From the NCBI RefSeq assembly GCF_900109645.1, contig NZ_FOBG01000001.1, positions 2,152,262 to 2,216,261 on the forward strand: a stretch of DNA of 64,000 bases, given 5' to 3'. The DNA comes from Duganella sp. CF402. Lineage in GTDB: Bacteria; Pseudomonadota; Gammaproteobacteria; Burkholderiales; Burkholderiaceae_D. The notes beneath the pieces were generated by a model. It did no database searches, was not told the DNA's origin, and saw only the letters and a list, made by a program, of their open reading frames with translations. Both the position numbers and the translations under genes were made by a program. Every line of letters begins with the position of its first letter. Position 1 is the stretch's first letter. Shown here piece by piece: positions 10,185-18,484 of this stretch.

Positions 10185-10280
10185 AGTCTCCGTTGTTGTA
10201 GTCAATGACGCCGTCCTTCGGTAAGACGGTCATCTGCTGTTGCAAACTGCTTTCTATACGGTGTTCGCCTCCAATTGTCG

Positions 10281-10294
10281 TGATAGCGCTACCA
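10281..10294. promoter_or_regulatory. LacI-family operator-like palindrome
   Basis: TGATAGCGCTACCA is a near-perfect palindrome around GCGC, about 97 bases upstream of the receptor start. Its form matches known LacI-family operators. No LacI-family gene is present in the window, so the regulator would act from elsewhere. Confidence 0.55.
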
Positions 10295-10344
10295 ATACCA
10301 TTTGATGAATCCGCGTGTTAGCGCAATGTTACAGGCATCATGAA

Positions 10345-10360
10345 ATGTTTGCGGTAACAT
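10345..10360. promoter_or_regulatory. GntR-like palindrome (ATGTT...AACAT)
   Basis: ATGTTTGCGGTAACAT has ATGTT/AACAT arms and resembles the gluconate-repressor operators known in enteric bacteria. It lies about 160 bases upstream of the receptor start. Together with the site at 10281 it suggests double operator control of the gluconate-permease operon. Confidence 0.45.
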
Positions 10361-10446
10361 CATATGCCAATAGTGGAAAATTAACATATGCGAACAGAGG
10401 ATCCAATAACTTCTCCCGATTGTTACAACTGAGTGTTGCAACTAAG

Positions 10447-10470
10447 AGACTTACAGGAAGACTTACAGGA
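10447..10470. repeat. 12-base tandem duplication
   Basis: AGACTTACAGGA occurs twice head to tail (10447-10458 and 10459-10470) just beyond the DUF4399 stop. It looks like a simple local duplication; no function is evident. Confidence 0.8.
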
Positions 10471-10503
10471 GGCAAGCCGTGACGCACGCCTCCAGCACCG
10501 GGC

Positions 10504-10893
10504 TTACTTGACGGTGATCTTGATTTCCTTGTTCATGGCAGGACCGTAGGCCTGGTGCAGGCCGTTGGCGAATTGCATGGTCAAGGTGTAGTTACCCGGC
10601 GGCAGAGTCAATTCGGTTTCGGTCTGGCCTTTGCCAAAGTGGATGTGTTTTTCATCGGCCGGGATCACTTCGCCAGCCTTGACCGGCGCGGCGTTGACCA
10701 GCAAATGATGGTGACCGGTATTGGCCGTCATGTCGCCGGCCGGCTTGACGTCCATGCCACTGACAGCAAACTTGACCTTGAACGGGCTGCTCACGGTCGC
10801 GCCATTGGCCGGCTCGACGAAGGAGACCGATTGCTGGGCGAACGCCGCAGCGCTCAGGGTCATCAGGGTTGCAGCCAATACCGATTTCATCAT
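10504..10893 (-). CDS. DUF4399 domain-containing secreted protein
   Basis: A 129-residue protein with a signal peptide (cleavage near AFAQQ), so probably periplasmic. After it comes SVSFVEPANGATVSSPFKVKF and a histidine-rich GHHHLLVN segment, then HIHFGKGQTE and LPPGNYTLTMQFANG, which together mark DUF4399. The fold looks like a small Ig-like beta-sandwich and the histidines could bind metal, but the function of the family is unknown. The start ATG at 10893 follows AGGAG at seven-base spacing. Its start lies 14 bases downstream of the apbC stop on the same strand, so the two may share a transcript. Confidence 0.85.
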   Translation of the reverse strand: MMKSVLAATLMTLSAAAFAQQSVSFVEPANGATVSSPFKVKFAVSGMDVKPAGDMTANTGHHHLLVNAAPVKAGEVIPADEKHIHFGKGQTETELTLPPGNYTLTMQFANGLHQAYGPAMNKEIKITVK

Positions 10894-10907
10894 GGTGATT
10901 CTCCTGT

Positions 10908-11996
10908 TTAGTCGTTTTTGACGACGATGGTAGGGAACTTGCTGGTCATGTCCTTGGCCTTTTCAGCCACTTGTACTGCCACTTTGCGGGCGATTTGCTT
11001 GTAGATCGCCGCTTCTTTGCCATCCGGGTCGGCGACCACGGTCGGCTTGCCGGAATCGGCTTGCTGGCGGATGGCCATCGTCAGCGGCAGCGCGCCGAGG
11101 AAGTCCACGCCGAAGTCCTTGCACATTTTTTCACCGCCGCCGTGGCCGAAGATCTCTTCCGCATGGCCGCAGTTGGTGCAGATGTGCACGCTCATGTTTT
11201 CCACCACGCCCAGGATCGGGATGCCGACTTTCTCGAACATCTTCAGGCCCTTGCGTGCGTCCAGCAGCGCGATGTCCTGCGGCGTGGTCACAATCACCGC
11301 GCCGGTGACCGGCACTTTTTGCGACAGCGTCAGCTGGATGTCGCCGGTGCCTGGCGGCATGTCGACGATCAGGTAGTCGAGGTCGCGCCAGTTGGTTTGT
11401 TCGAGCAGCTGTTGCAGCGCTTGCGTGACCATCGGGCCGCGCCACACCATCGGCTCGTCCGGATCAATGAGGAAGCCGATCGACGACACTTGCACACCGT
11501 AATTCTCCAGCGGCTCCATCGACTTGCCGTCCTTGGTTTCCGGACGGCCGGACACGCCCAGCATCATCGGCTGCGACGGACCATAGATATCGGCGTCCAG
11601 CAGGCCGACCGAGGCGCCCTCGGAAGCCAGCGCCAGCGCCAGGTTGACGGCGGTGGTCGACTTGCCGACGCCACCCTTGCCCGAGGCCACGGCAATGATG
11701 TTTTTCACATTGACCATCGGCTTCAGGCCGCGCTGCACGGTGTGCGCGATGATCTTGCTGTACACGCTGACGCTGATATTGCCGATGCCCGGCAGGGCTT
11801 TCAGGCCGGCGATCACGCTGCTGCGGATGCCATCGATCTGGCTGTTGGCTGGATAGCCCAGTTCGATGTCCAGCGACACATCGCTGCCATCGACCTTCAA
11901 ATTCTTCACGGACTTACCACTGACGTAGTCTTTCGTTGTATTTGGGTCAACGATTTTCGACAGGGCGGCCTTGACGTCTTCTACTGCGATGCTCAT
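10908..11996 (-). CDS. apbC: Mrp/NBP35 family iron-sulfur cluster carrier ATPase
   Basis: Cytosolic P-loop ATPase of 362 residues that holds and passes on Fe-S clusters. The N-terminal 90 residues form the MIP18/DUF59 domain. The deviant Walker A motif GKGGVGKST is at residues 106-114, DADIYGPSQPMM follows, and CTNC at residues 273-276 is the cluster-binding CxxC. Length and order match ApbC/Mrp. It is divergent from metG, an arrangement common in proteobacteria. The names apbC and mrp are both in use for this family. Confidence 0.94.
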   Translation of the reverse strand: MSIAVEDVKAALSKIVDPNTTKDYVSGKSVKNLKVDGSDVSLDIELGYPANSQIDGIRSSVIAGLKALPGIGNISVSVYSKIIAHTVQRGLKPMVNVKNIIAVASGKGGVGKSTTAVNLALALASEGASVGLLDADIYGPSQPMMLGVSGRPETKDGKSMEPLENYGVQVSSIGFLIDPDEPMVWRGPMVTQALQQLLEQTNWRDLDYLIVDMPPGTGDIQLTLSQKVPVTGAVIVTTPQDIALLDARKGLKMFEKVGIPILGVVENMSVHICTNCGHAEEIFGHGGGEKMCKDFGVDFLGALPLTMAIRQQADSGKPTVVADPDGKEAAIYKQIARKVAVQVAEKAKDMTSKFPTIVVKND

Positions 11997-12056
11997 GTAA
12001 CTCTCCGTTAATTAGGTGCTCATTCTAGCGCAACATGCGCAATCGCCGCATCCGCT

Positions 12057-12064
12057 GTTAAAAT
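12057..12064 (+). promoter_or_regulatory. Extended -10 element for metG
   Basis: TGTTAAAAT contains an extended -10 (TGn followed by TAAAAT at 12059-12064). A start site about seven bases on would leave a leader of roughly 25 bases to the ATG at 12096, and rules against the in-frame ATG at 12063. No clear -35 is seen. Confidence 0.4.
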
Positions 12065-12095
12065 GCTCCTTTTCCACCCACAAAGTGCAACAACC

Positions 12096-14261
12096 ATGAC
12101 TCGCAAGCTGTTCGTCACCACTGCCCTGCCCTACGCAAACGCCGCTTTCCATATTGGCCACATGATGGAGTACATCCAGGCCGACATCTGGGTACGGTTC
12201 CAGCGAATGCAGCGCGATAACGGTGCCGCCCGCGAAGTCCACTTTGTGGGCGCCGATGACACCCACGGCACCCCGATCATGATCGCCGCCGAGAAGGAAG
12301 GCATCACGCCACAGGAATTCGTGGCCAAGATCGCCGCCGGCCGCGCCCAGTACCTGGACGGCTTCCACATCGCCTTCGATAACTGGTACTCGACCGATTC
12401 GCCGGAAAACGTCGAACTGTCGCAGGGCATCTACCGTAAACTGCGCGATGCCGGCCTGATTCAGACCAAGACCGTGGACCGTTTCTTCGACCCGGTCAAA
12501 GGCATGTTCCTGGCCGACCGCAACATCAAGGGCGAATGCCCGAAATGCGGCGCCAAGGACCAGTACGGCGACAACTGCGAAGTGTGCGGCGCGGCTTACC
12601 AGCCGACCGACCTGGTCAACCCGTTCTCGGTGTTCACCAACGCCACGCCGGTGCTCAAGCCGTCGGAGCAGTACTTCTTCAAGCTGTCGGACCAGCGCTG
12701 CTACGAATTCCTGCGCGACTGGCTGAACACCCCTGGCCGCCTCCAGCCCGAGATGGTCAACAAGGTCTCCGAATGGCTGGGCGAAGCCGGTGAAAAACTG
12801 GCCGACTGGGACATCTCGCGCGATGCGCCGTACTTCGGCATCCCGATTCCTGACGCACCGGGCAAATACTTCTACGTCTGGCTGGACGCGCCGGTCGGCT
12901 ACCTGGCCTCGCTGAAAAACTACTTCGGCAAGAAAGGCCTGGACTACGACGCCTTCCTGAAAGATCCCGAAGCCGAGCAGATTCACTTCATCGGCAAGGA
13001 CATCGTGTCGTTCCACCTGCTGTTCTGGCCAGCGATGCTGAAGTTCGCCGATCATCCGACCATCGAGCGCATGCGCGTGGCGGTGCACGGCCACCTGACC
13101 GTCAACAACGAGAAAATGTCCAAGTCGCGCGGCACGGGCATCTCGCCGCTGCGCTACCTGAACCTGGGCATGAATCCGGAATGGCTGCGCTACTACATCG
13201 CCTTCAAGCTGAACTCCAAGGTGGAAGACCTGGACTTCACCGGCGAAGACTTCGTTGCGCGTGTGAATTCCGACCTGATCGGCAAGTACGTCAACATCGC
13301 TTCGCGCTGCGCCGGCTTCATCGCCAAGAAGTTCGACGGCAAGCTGGCCACCAGCCTGTCCGACAACGCACAGTCGTGGATCAAGCGTGCACTGGTAACT
13401 GAAGACGGCGTGGAACGCCAGGCCAACATCGCCGCCAGCTTCGAATCGCGCGAATTCGGCAAGGCGCTGCGCGAGATCATGGAGATCGCCGACTTCGCCA
13501 ACCAGTACGTGGACGAGAACAAGCCGTGGACGCTGGCCAAGGACGATACCAAGGTCGCCGAACTGCACGACGTCTGCACCACCGCGCTGATCCTGTTCCG
13601 CCAGCTGTCTATCCTGCTGTCGCCGGTGCTGCCGGGCGTGGCCGCCAACGTGGCCAAGTTCCTCAACGACGAGCAGTTCGACTGGGCGCAAACCGATGTC
13701 GCCAGTGGCGTCGCCGCCAACGCCCTGCTGGGCCGCACCATCGGCGCGTACTCGCACCTGATGACCCGCGTTGATCCGAAGATGATCGAAGAGCTGTTCG
13801 ATGCGCCTGCTGCCGGTGCCGCTGCTGCTGCCGCACCTGCCGTGAAAGCCGAGAAGCCAGCCAAGGCCAAGGCCGCGCCAGCCGTGGCCGTGACCGACAC
13901 CGGCATCGAAGTGATCGCACCAGAAATCTCGGTGGACGACTTCTTCAAGGTCGACCTGCGCATCGCCAAGATCGTCAACTGCGAACACGTGGAAGGCTCG
14001 GACAAGCTGCTGCGCCTGACGCTGGACGCCGGCGAAGGCCGTCTGCGCAACGTGTTCTCTGGCATCAAGTCGATGTACCAGCCGGAAGACCTGATCGGCA
14101 AGCTGACCGTGCTGGTCGCCAACCTGGCGCCGCGCAAGATGAAGTTTGGCGTATCGGAAGGCATGGTCATGGCGGCTTCGGCGGTCGATGAGAAAAAGAA
14201 CCCAGGCATCTACATCCTGAATCCGTGGCCAGGCGCCGAGCCAGGCATGCGCATCAGCTAA
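12096..14261 (+). CDS. metG: Methionine--tRNA ligase
   Basis: Class I synthetase of 721 residues that charges both methionine tRNAs. From the ATG at 12096 the protein begins [15 protein letters not shown], with HIGH at residues 19-22, a CPKC...CEVC zinc knuckle near residues 147-164 and KMSKS at 340-344. After an alanine/lysine-rich linker the last 110 residues form the EMAP-II/Trbp111-type tRNA-binding domain ([20 protein letters not shown]), which usually mediates dimerisation. The in-frame ATG at 12063 is rejected because it overlaps a -10-like element and the extra residues are not family-like. It is divergent from apbC; a GNAT gene follows 11 bases later. Confidence 0.97.
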   Translation: MTRKLFVTTALPYANAAFHIGHMMEYIQADIWVRFQRMQRDNGAAREVHFVGADDTHGTPIMIAAEKEGITPQEFVAKIAAGRAQYLDGFHIAFDNWYSTDSPENVELSQGIYRKLRDAGLIQTKTVDRFFDPVKGMFLADRNIKGECPKCGAKDQYGDNCEVCGAAYQPTDLVNPFSVFTNATPVLKPSEQYFFKLSDQRCYEFLRDWLNTPGRLQPEMVNKVSEWLGEAGEKLADWDISRDAPYFGIPIPDAPGKYFYVWLDAPVGYLASLKNYFGKKGLDYDAFLKDPEAEQIHFIGKDIVSFHLLFWPAMLKFADHPTIERMRVAVHGHLTVNNEKMSKSRGTGISPLRYLNLGMNPEWLRYYIAFKLNSKVEDLDFTGEDFVARVNSDLIGKYVNIASRCAGFIAKKFDGKLATSLSDNAQSWIKRALVTEDGVERQANIAASFESREFGKALREIMEIADFANQYVDENKPWTLAKDDTKVAELHDVCTTALILFRQLSILLSPVLPGVAANVAKFLNDEQFDWAQTDVASGVAANALLGRTIGAYSHLMTRVDPKMIEELFDAPAAGAAAAAAPAVKAEKPAKAKAAPAVAVTDTGIEVIAPEISVDDFFKVDLRIAKIVNCEHVEGSDKLLRLTLDAGEGRLRNVFSGIKSMYQPEDLIGKLTVLVANLAPRKMKFGVSEGMVMAASAVDEKKNPGIYILNPWPGAEPGMRIS

Positions 14262-14272
14262 GGACTGCCGGC

Positions 14273-14752
14273 ATGAACCTTGTGGTGCGCGAAGCAACGA
14301 AGGAAGATGCCAGTCTGATCGCCGGTCTCACGCGCGCTGCGTGGGCCGGCAAGGTCAGCGTTACCTCCAGCGGCCACCGCGAAACCGCCGTCATCGTTGC
14401 AGAACATCTGCGCGATGGCGGCGGTTTTGTTTTGATGGTCGACGAACAAGCGGTCGGCTCGGTGCGCTGGCTGCCGCTGGACGCGGAACCGGACGTCTGG
14501 GAAATCTGCCGCATGGGCGTGCTGCCCGGCTACCGCGGCAGCAATCTGTCGCAGCATCTGCTGGAAGCGGTGATCCACCACGGGCTGGAGACCGGCGTGC
14601 AGGAAGTGCGCCTCGCCGTGCGCGCCGACCAGCCCAAGCTGATCGATTTCTATACCGCCTACGAGTTCGAGCTGGCCGAAGAACTCGAATACTCTCACGC
14701 CAATCCGCTCGAGCCCGCCCCGCTCGTCATGCGCAGATCTCTGCGGCACTGA
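14273..14752 (+). CDS. GNAT family N-acetyltransferase
   Basis: Protein of 159 residues with the GNAT fold: LVVREATKEDASLIAGLTRAAW at the N-terminus and the acetyl-CoA pyrophosphate loop MGVLPGYRGSNLSQHLL in the middle, preceded by the beta-strand EPDVWEICR. It transfers an acetyl group from acetyl-CoA to an amine; the acceptor is unknown. The start at 14273 is 11 bases past the metG stop and gives a typical N-terminus, so it is likely co-transcribed with metG. Domain assignment is secure, substrate is not. Confidence 0.88.
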   Translation: MNLVVREATKEDASLIAGLTRAAWAGKVSVTSSGHRETAVIVAEHLRDGGGFVLMVDEQAVGSVRWLPLDAEPDVWEICRMGVLPGYRGSNLSQHLLEAVIHHGLETGVQEVRLAVRADQPKLIDFYTAYEFELAEELEYSHANPLEPAPLVMRRSLRH

Positions 14753-14827
14753 CATCCGCACAAGAGATCGTCCTACACGGGCGCATGTGCCCGCATGAAA
14801 TAATGATTGCATTCTATGGAGGCAATC

Positions 14828-15166
14828 ATGAATTCTACTTGGGCGATATTCATGCTGGCAGGCGCTCTTGGCACAACCGCCTTTGCCCAGCAAACCGAGA
14901 CTGACCCATCGGTCAAGACCAGCCAGGACAAGGCTGCCAAAGCCAAGAAACCCGGCAAGCAGAATTGCGCCGGCATGCAGGGCGGCGTCGATGCCAGCGG
15001 CGGCGAGAATGTGGAGGCGCACGCCAAGGGCAACAAGGCGACCGCCGCCAACAGCGCTAACTGCGGCAAGCACAATGGCAAAGCCGCCACGCCGGAAGCG
15101 GCGCCCACCACGCCGCATCCGGAAATCAAGGACCCCGTCCTGCGCAAGCCTATGCCGCCTGCGTAA
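14828..15166 (+). CDS. Small secreted low-complexity protein, unknown function
   Basis: I do not recognise this 112-residue protein. It begins with a short signal peptide ending near TTAFAQQ; the mature part is rich in Ala, Lys, Gly, Asn, Thr and Pro, with two cysteines (QNCAGMQGG and SANCGKHNG) that could form a disulfide. The ATG at 14828 follows GGAGG; an earlier in-frame ATG at 14807 lacks such a site. A CGGGC/GCCCG hairpin lies at 14778-14793, 35 bases upstream. Its 3' end overlaps the convergent oxidoreductase gene by 17 bases. Confidence 0.7.
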   Translation: MNSTWAIFMLAGALGTTAFAQQTETDPSVKTSQDKAAKAKKPGKQNCAGMQGGVDASGGENVEAHAKGNKATAANSANCGKHNGKAATPEAAPTTPHPEIKDPVLRKPMPPA

Positions 15167-16847
15167 CGGATGGCACGCTGCGCGGCAGGCTGGAAGGACC
15201 GAACGATTCCAGGCGGATGCGCTGGTCCGGCACGCCCAGTTCGCGCAGGTCCTGGTATATGTCCTGCATAAATCCGGATGGGCCGCACAGGTAGTAATCG
15301 TAGTCGCCCTGCGGCAGTTCACGCAGCAGGTTGATGTCGATGCGTTTTTTCTGCACATGCAGCGCCAGATTATTGTGGCCTGCCGCCAGTTCCTGCAAAT
15401 GCACGGCAAACGGATGCGCCACTTCGCGCGCGCCGTGGATGAAGTAGATCGGATAGCGGTGGCGTGTGCGGCTGCCGTTCACCAGCACGCTGTTCAGCAT
15501 GGCGATCATCGGTGTGATGCCGATGCCGGCCGACAGCATCACCACCGGACGTTGCGTACCTTCTTCAAACACGAAGTCGCCGGCGGGCCCCATCAACTCG
15601 ATCTGCCCGCCGGGCGCGAGGTGGTCATGCAGCCATGACGACACCACGCCCGCGCGCTTGACGCTGATGCGGTAGCTGCGGCCATTGGCGGCATCGGAAA
15701 TGGTGTAGCTGCGCTCCTGCAAGGCCACGCCACTCTCGGCCCATTCCGGCACGCGCAGCGACAGGTATTGCCCCGCCGCGTGCGCCGCTACGCCTTGGCC
15801 ATCGGCCGGTTCGAGGTAGAACGAGCGCACGTCGCTGCTTTCCTGCTCCACTTTCACGACGTTAAACGGGCGCCAGCTGTTCGCCAAAACGGCGGCCGAT
15901 TGCGCGCTATCTGCCTCGCCCCAGCTGCCGGTGCGGGCCACTTGCATGGCAGGCTTCGCATCGGTCCAGCGGAACGGCAGCACGGCGACGTTGCGCACCA
16001 CTTCGCGCACACGGAAGCGCAGCAGGCGCTCGGCGCCGGCGAAGGCTGCCAGTTGCGGGCCGTCCCAGATGATCTCCGCATCCACCGCAATATGCAGCAT
16101 GTCGCCGCGCTCGAAGTCGATGAACAGCAGGCCGGCACGCGGATACTCGTTCACGTTGCCCAGCGTGTTGAAGAAGAAGTTGCCGACGAATTCGGGCGAC
16201 GTCAGCGTGCGCTCGTCGTCGATGCGCACGAAGCCCGGACGGCCGCCGCGATGCGACACGTCGACGCCACGGCCACGGCCCGCCTCCTCGTTCATGTTGG
16301 CGGTGGCGATGAAGAAGGTATCGGCGCGCGCGATCAGCTCGCGGTCCGCCGCCGTCAGCACCACGCCGCGCAGCACCTGCACTTTGTGGCCGTCATCCGG
16401 CGCTGCGCTGTGCTGGCGATGCTGGATGTACTGCGGGCAGTTGCCGAAGCTTTGCGTGACGGCGATGCGCAGGCCGCCCTCGTCGGCGGCGACGATCTGG
16501 CCGTTGACGCGGTTGCGACGGCGCGTGGTCGGCTCCAGCCCGAGGCCGCCCACGTGATCGCCAACGCGCAGTTGCCCTTCCAATGGATCCCCCGCCAGCA
16601 TGCCGCCGTTGATGTGCAGCGTGCGTTCATCGGGCGAGCTGACGAAGCCCGGCTCGGCCGCCAGCATGGTCGCCCACGGCTGCCCCGCCGCGTCCAGCGC
16701 GCCGAGGAAGAAGAACGGCAGCTGGCCGTAGAACTGCCGATGCTGCTCCGGCATGTACTCGCGGATGAAGGCGGCGGCGCCGGCCATGTGGTCGCGCACG
16801 CCTACACGTTCCTGGATCGCCAGTTCGCCGGCATGGAAGGGCGTCAT
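15150..16847 (-). CDS. PNPOx-like / ferredoxin-reductase fusion oxidoreductase
   Basis: A 565-residue fusion. The first roughly 280 residues resemble pyridoxamine-5'-phosphate-oxidase-like FMN-binding split barrels (RQFYGQLPFFFLGALDAAGQPWATML; later RAGLLFIDFERGD). From about residue 325 there is a ferredoxin-reductase-like module with the flavin motif RSYTIS and the nucleotide-binding GIGITPMIAML. The protein stops soon after IRLESFGPS, where many homologues continue into a C-terminal 2Fe-2S ferredoxin domain; none is encoded here. It starts three bases after the stop of the GST gene, so the two form an operon, divergent from a LysR regulator. Substrate and electron partner are unknown. Confidence 0.83.
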   Translation of the reverse strand: MTPFHAGELAIQERVGVRDHMAGAAAFIREYMPEQHRQFYGQLPFFFLGALDAAGQPWATMLAAEPGFVSSPDERTLHINGGMLAGDPLEGQLRVGDHVGGLGLEPTTRRRNRVNGQIVAADEGGLRIAVTQSFGNCPQYIQHRQHSAAPDDGHKVQVLRGVVLTAADRELIARADTFFIATANMNEEAGRGRGVDVSHRGGRPGFVRIDDERTLTSPEFVGNFFFNTLGNVNEYPRAGLLFIDFERGDMLHIAVDAEIIWDGPQLAAFAGAERLLRFRVREVVRNVAVLPFRWTDAKPAMQVARTGSWGEADSAQSAAVLANSWRPFNVVKVEQESSDVRSFYLEPADGQGVAAHAAGQYLSLRVPEWAESGVALQERSYTISDAANGRSYRISVKRAGVVSSWLHDHLAPGGQIELMGPAGDFVFEEGTQRPVVMLSAGIGITPMIAMLNSVLVNGSRTRHRYPIYFIHGAREVAHPFAVHLQELAAGHNNLALHVQKKRIDINLLRELPQGDYDYYLCGPSGFMQDIYQDLRELGVPDQRIRLESFGPSSLPRSVPSVTQAA

Positions 16848-16850
16848 GAT

Positions 16851-17474
16851 TTATTCCTCCTCGGGAGCGAGGCCGGCTTTGGTGGCAGGCATGGCTATAA
16901 AGCCTGGCAGCGCGCGCACATTGCCCAGCCAGGCGCGGATGTTCGGGTACGGTTTCAGCGACACGCCGCCTTCGGGTGCGTGGGCGATGTAGCTGAAGCC
17001 CGCGATATCGGCAATGCTGGCGTGCTCGCCGACCAGCCAGCGGCGGCCTTGCAGCTCACGCTCCATCACGTCGAACAGGCGCACCGCCATTGCTTGCGCG
17101 CGCTCATGATCGAGCGGCACACCGAACACCGTCACCAGCCGCGCCGCCGCCGGACCGAAGGCGATCTTGCCGGCCGCGACCGACAGCCAGCGCTGCACGT
17201 TGGCGGCGGCGACCGGATCGCGCGGCAGCCAGCGGCCGCTGTCGTCGTATTTGGAAGCCAGGTAGACCAGGATGGCGTTCGAATCAGCCAACGTGACGTC
17301 GCCATCTTGCAGCACCGGGATTTCGCCAAAGGCATTCATGCCCAGGAACGGCTCTTTTTTATGCTCGCCATTTTTCAGATCGACGGCGATGACCTCGTGC
17401 GGCAAGTTCAACAGGCTCAGGAACAAGTGCGCGCGGTGGGTGTGGCCGGAAAGCGGAATGCCGTACAGTTTCAT
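16851..17474 (-). CDS. Glutathione S-transferase family protein
   Basis: Cytosolic enzyme of 207 residues. The N-terminal thioredoxin-like domain starts MKLYGIPLSGHTHRAHLFLSLL and contains FGEIPVLQDGDVTLADSNAILVYLA, the glutathione-binding VPxL and (E/D)S signature. The C-terminal helical domain follows. The ATG at 17474 has AAGGAG upstream and gives the family N-terminus; longer in-frame starts add unrelated residues. It is first in a two-gene operon with the PNPOx-FAD oxidoreductase and divergent from a LysR gene, suggesting induction by an electrophile or quinone-like compound. Confidence 0.92.
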   Translation of the reverse strand: MKLYGIPLSGHTHRAHLFLSLLNLPHEVIAVDLKNGEHKKEPFLGMNAFGEIPVLQDGDVTLADSNAILVYLASKYDDSGRWLPRDPVAAANVQRWLSVAAGKIAFGPAAARLVTVFGVPLDHERAQAMAVRLFDVMERELQGRRWLVGEHASIADIAGFSYIAHAPEGGVSLKPYPNIRAWLGNVRALPGFIAMPATKAGLAPEEE

Positions 17475-17555
17475 GATGACTCCTTGGTTGGTAATGAAGC
17501 CAGTATAAGGAGGCAGGATCGTGCTGATAAGACGGACAAAACCAGAATCACAGTC

Positions 17556-17566
17556 CACTTAAAGTG
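17556..17566. promoter_or_regulatory. Inverted repeat between the GST and LysR genes
   Basis: CACTT-A-AAGTG is a perfect inverted repeat 13 bases before the LysR ATG at 17579 and 82 bases before the GST start. It overlaps a GTG that could otherwise start the LysR gene. It may be the binding site of the divergent LysR regulator. Confidence 0.35.
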
Positions 17567-17578
17567 TACAATTGGCAG

Positions 17579-18484
17579 ATGATCGATCTCAGCGCCATCA
17601 ACCTGAACCGCCTGACCACCTTCGTTGCCGTGGTGGAGGCCGGCTCGCTGACAGCCGCCGCCGAACGGCTGGGGCTGGCCAAATCGATGGTCAGCAAGCA
17701 CATGCAGTTGCTGGAGCAGGAAATCGGCGTCGGCCTGCTGCTGCGCTCGACCCGCAAGCTGAGCCTGACCGAGGCTGGGCGCGATTTCTACGACGCCTCC
17801 CGCCAGTTGTTGCAAGCAGCCGAACAGGCTATCGAACAGGCGCGCACTGGCCGCCACAGCCCGCAAGGCACCTTGCGCGTGGCCTCGCCCATCGACTATG
17901 GCGTGCTGGTGGTGGCACCGCTGCTGTCGGCGCTGCGGGCACAACATCCGGCATTGAAGGTGGATCTGGTGTGCGCCGACCACCGCATCGACCTGATCGC
18001 GGAAGGCATCGATGTGGCCGTCCGCCTCGGCAAGCTGGGCGACTCGGGCCATCAGGCCAGCCGGGTCGGCACCATGCGGCGCTGGCTGGTGGCCAGCCCG
18101 GACTTTATCGCGCAGCACGGCATGCCCAACAGCCCGCAGGATCTGGCGCAGCTGCCGGCGATTACGCTGACGGTGGTGGCGCAGCCGAATTTCTTCACAC
18201 TGGAAAATGCGGCCGGCGTAACGCACGAGGTACGCCTGCAAAACATCGTATTTTCCACCAACACGGCCTACGCCAGCCGCGCCGCCGCACTGGCCGGCGA
18301 TGGTGTGCTGCGCGCCACCACCTTCTCGGTACAGGACGATGTGGCGGCCGGCCGCCTGGTGCGCGTGCTGCCCGAGTGGTCGCTGTCCGAGAGCGATATT
18401 CATGCGCTCTACCCTGCCACTTCGCACCTGCCGCAAAAAGTCCGCGTCTTCATCGACGCATTAAAAGCCGCTGCCGGCGATTAG
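17579..18484 (+). CDS. LysR family transcriptional regulator
   Basis: About 301 residues. The N-terminal winged helix reads LNRLTTFVAVVEAGSLTAAAERLGLAKSMVSKHMQLLEQEIG, a standard LysR DNA-binding domain, followed by a periplasmic-binding-protein-like effector domain (LRVASPIDYGVLVVAPLL). A GTG at 17564 could also start it, but the ATG at 17579 gives the usual N-terminus and leaves the inverted repeat at 17556 free. It is divergent from the GST-oxidoreductase pair and probably controls it. Its stop overlaps the end of the convergent EamA gene by four bases. Confidence 0.92.
   Translation: MIDLSAINLNRLTTFVAVVEAGSLTAAAERLGLAKSMVSKHMQLLEQEIGVGLLLRSTRKLSLTEAGRDFYDASRQLLQAAEQAIEQARTGRHSPQGTLRVASPIDYGVLVVAPLLSALRAQHPALKVDLVCADHRIDLIAEGIDVAVRLGKLGDSGHQASRVGTMRRWLVASPDFIAQHGMPNSPQDLAQLPAITLTVVAQPNFFTLENAAGVTHEVRLQNIVFSTNTAYASRAAALAGDGVLRATTFSVQDDVAAGRLVRVLPEWSLSESDIHALYPATSHLPQKVRVFIDALKAAAGD

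Larger units (their letters stand above)
10185..10503. other. Intergenic region upstream of the TonB receptor
   Basis: This 319-base gap holds the promoter region of the TonB receptor operon (read leftwards) and the 3' flank of the DUF4399 gene. It contains two LacI/GntR-type palindromes, a third half-site TGTTAGCGC at 10316-10324, and a 12-base tandem duplication at 10447-10470. GGAGGC/GCCTCC (10468-10493) could form a hairpin after the DUF4399 gene but has no T run. I see no coding sequence. Confidence 0.7.

Noticed and set aside
10468..10493. GGAGGC/GCCTCC stem as a terminator for the DUF4399 gene
   Set aside because: Long loop and no T run; noted only within the intergenic description.
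15768..17582. Open frame of 604 codons on the plus strand
   Set aside because: Antisense to the oxidoreductase and GST genes, which have clear domain motifs; this frame has none.
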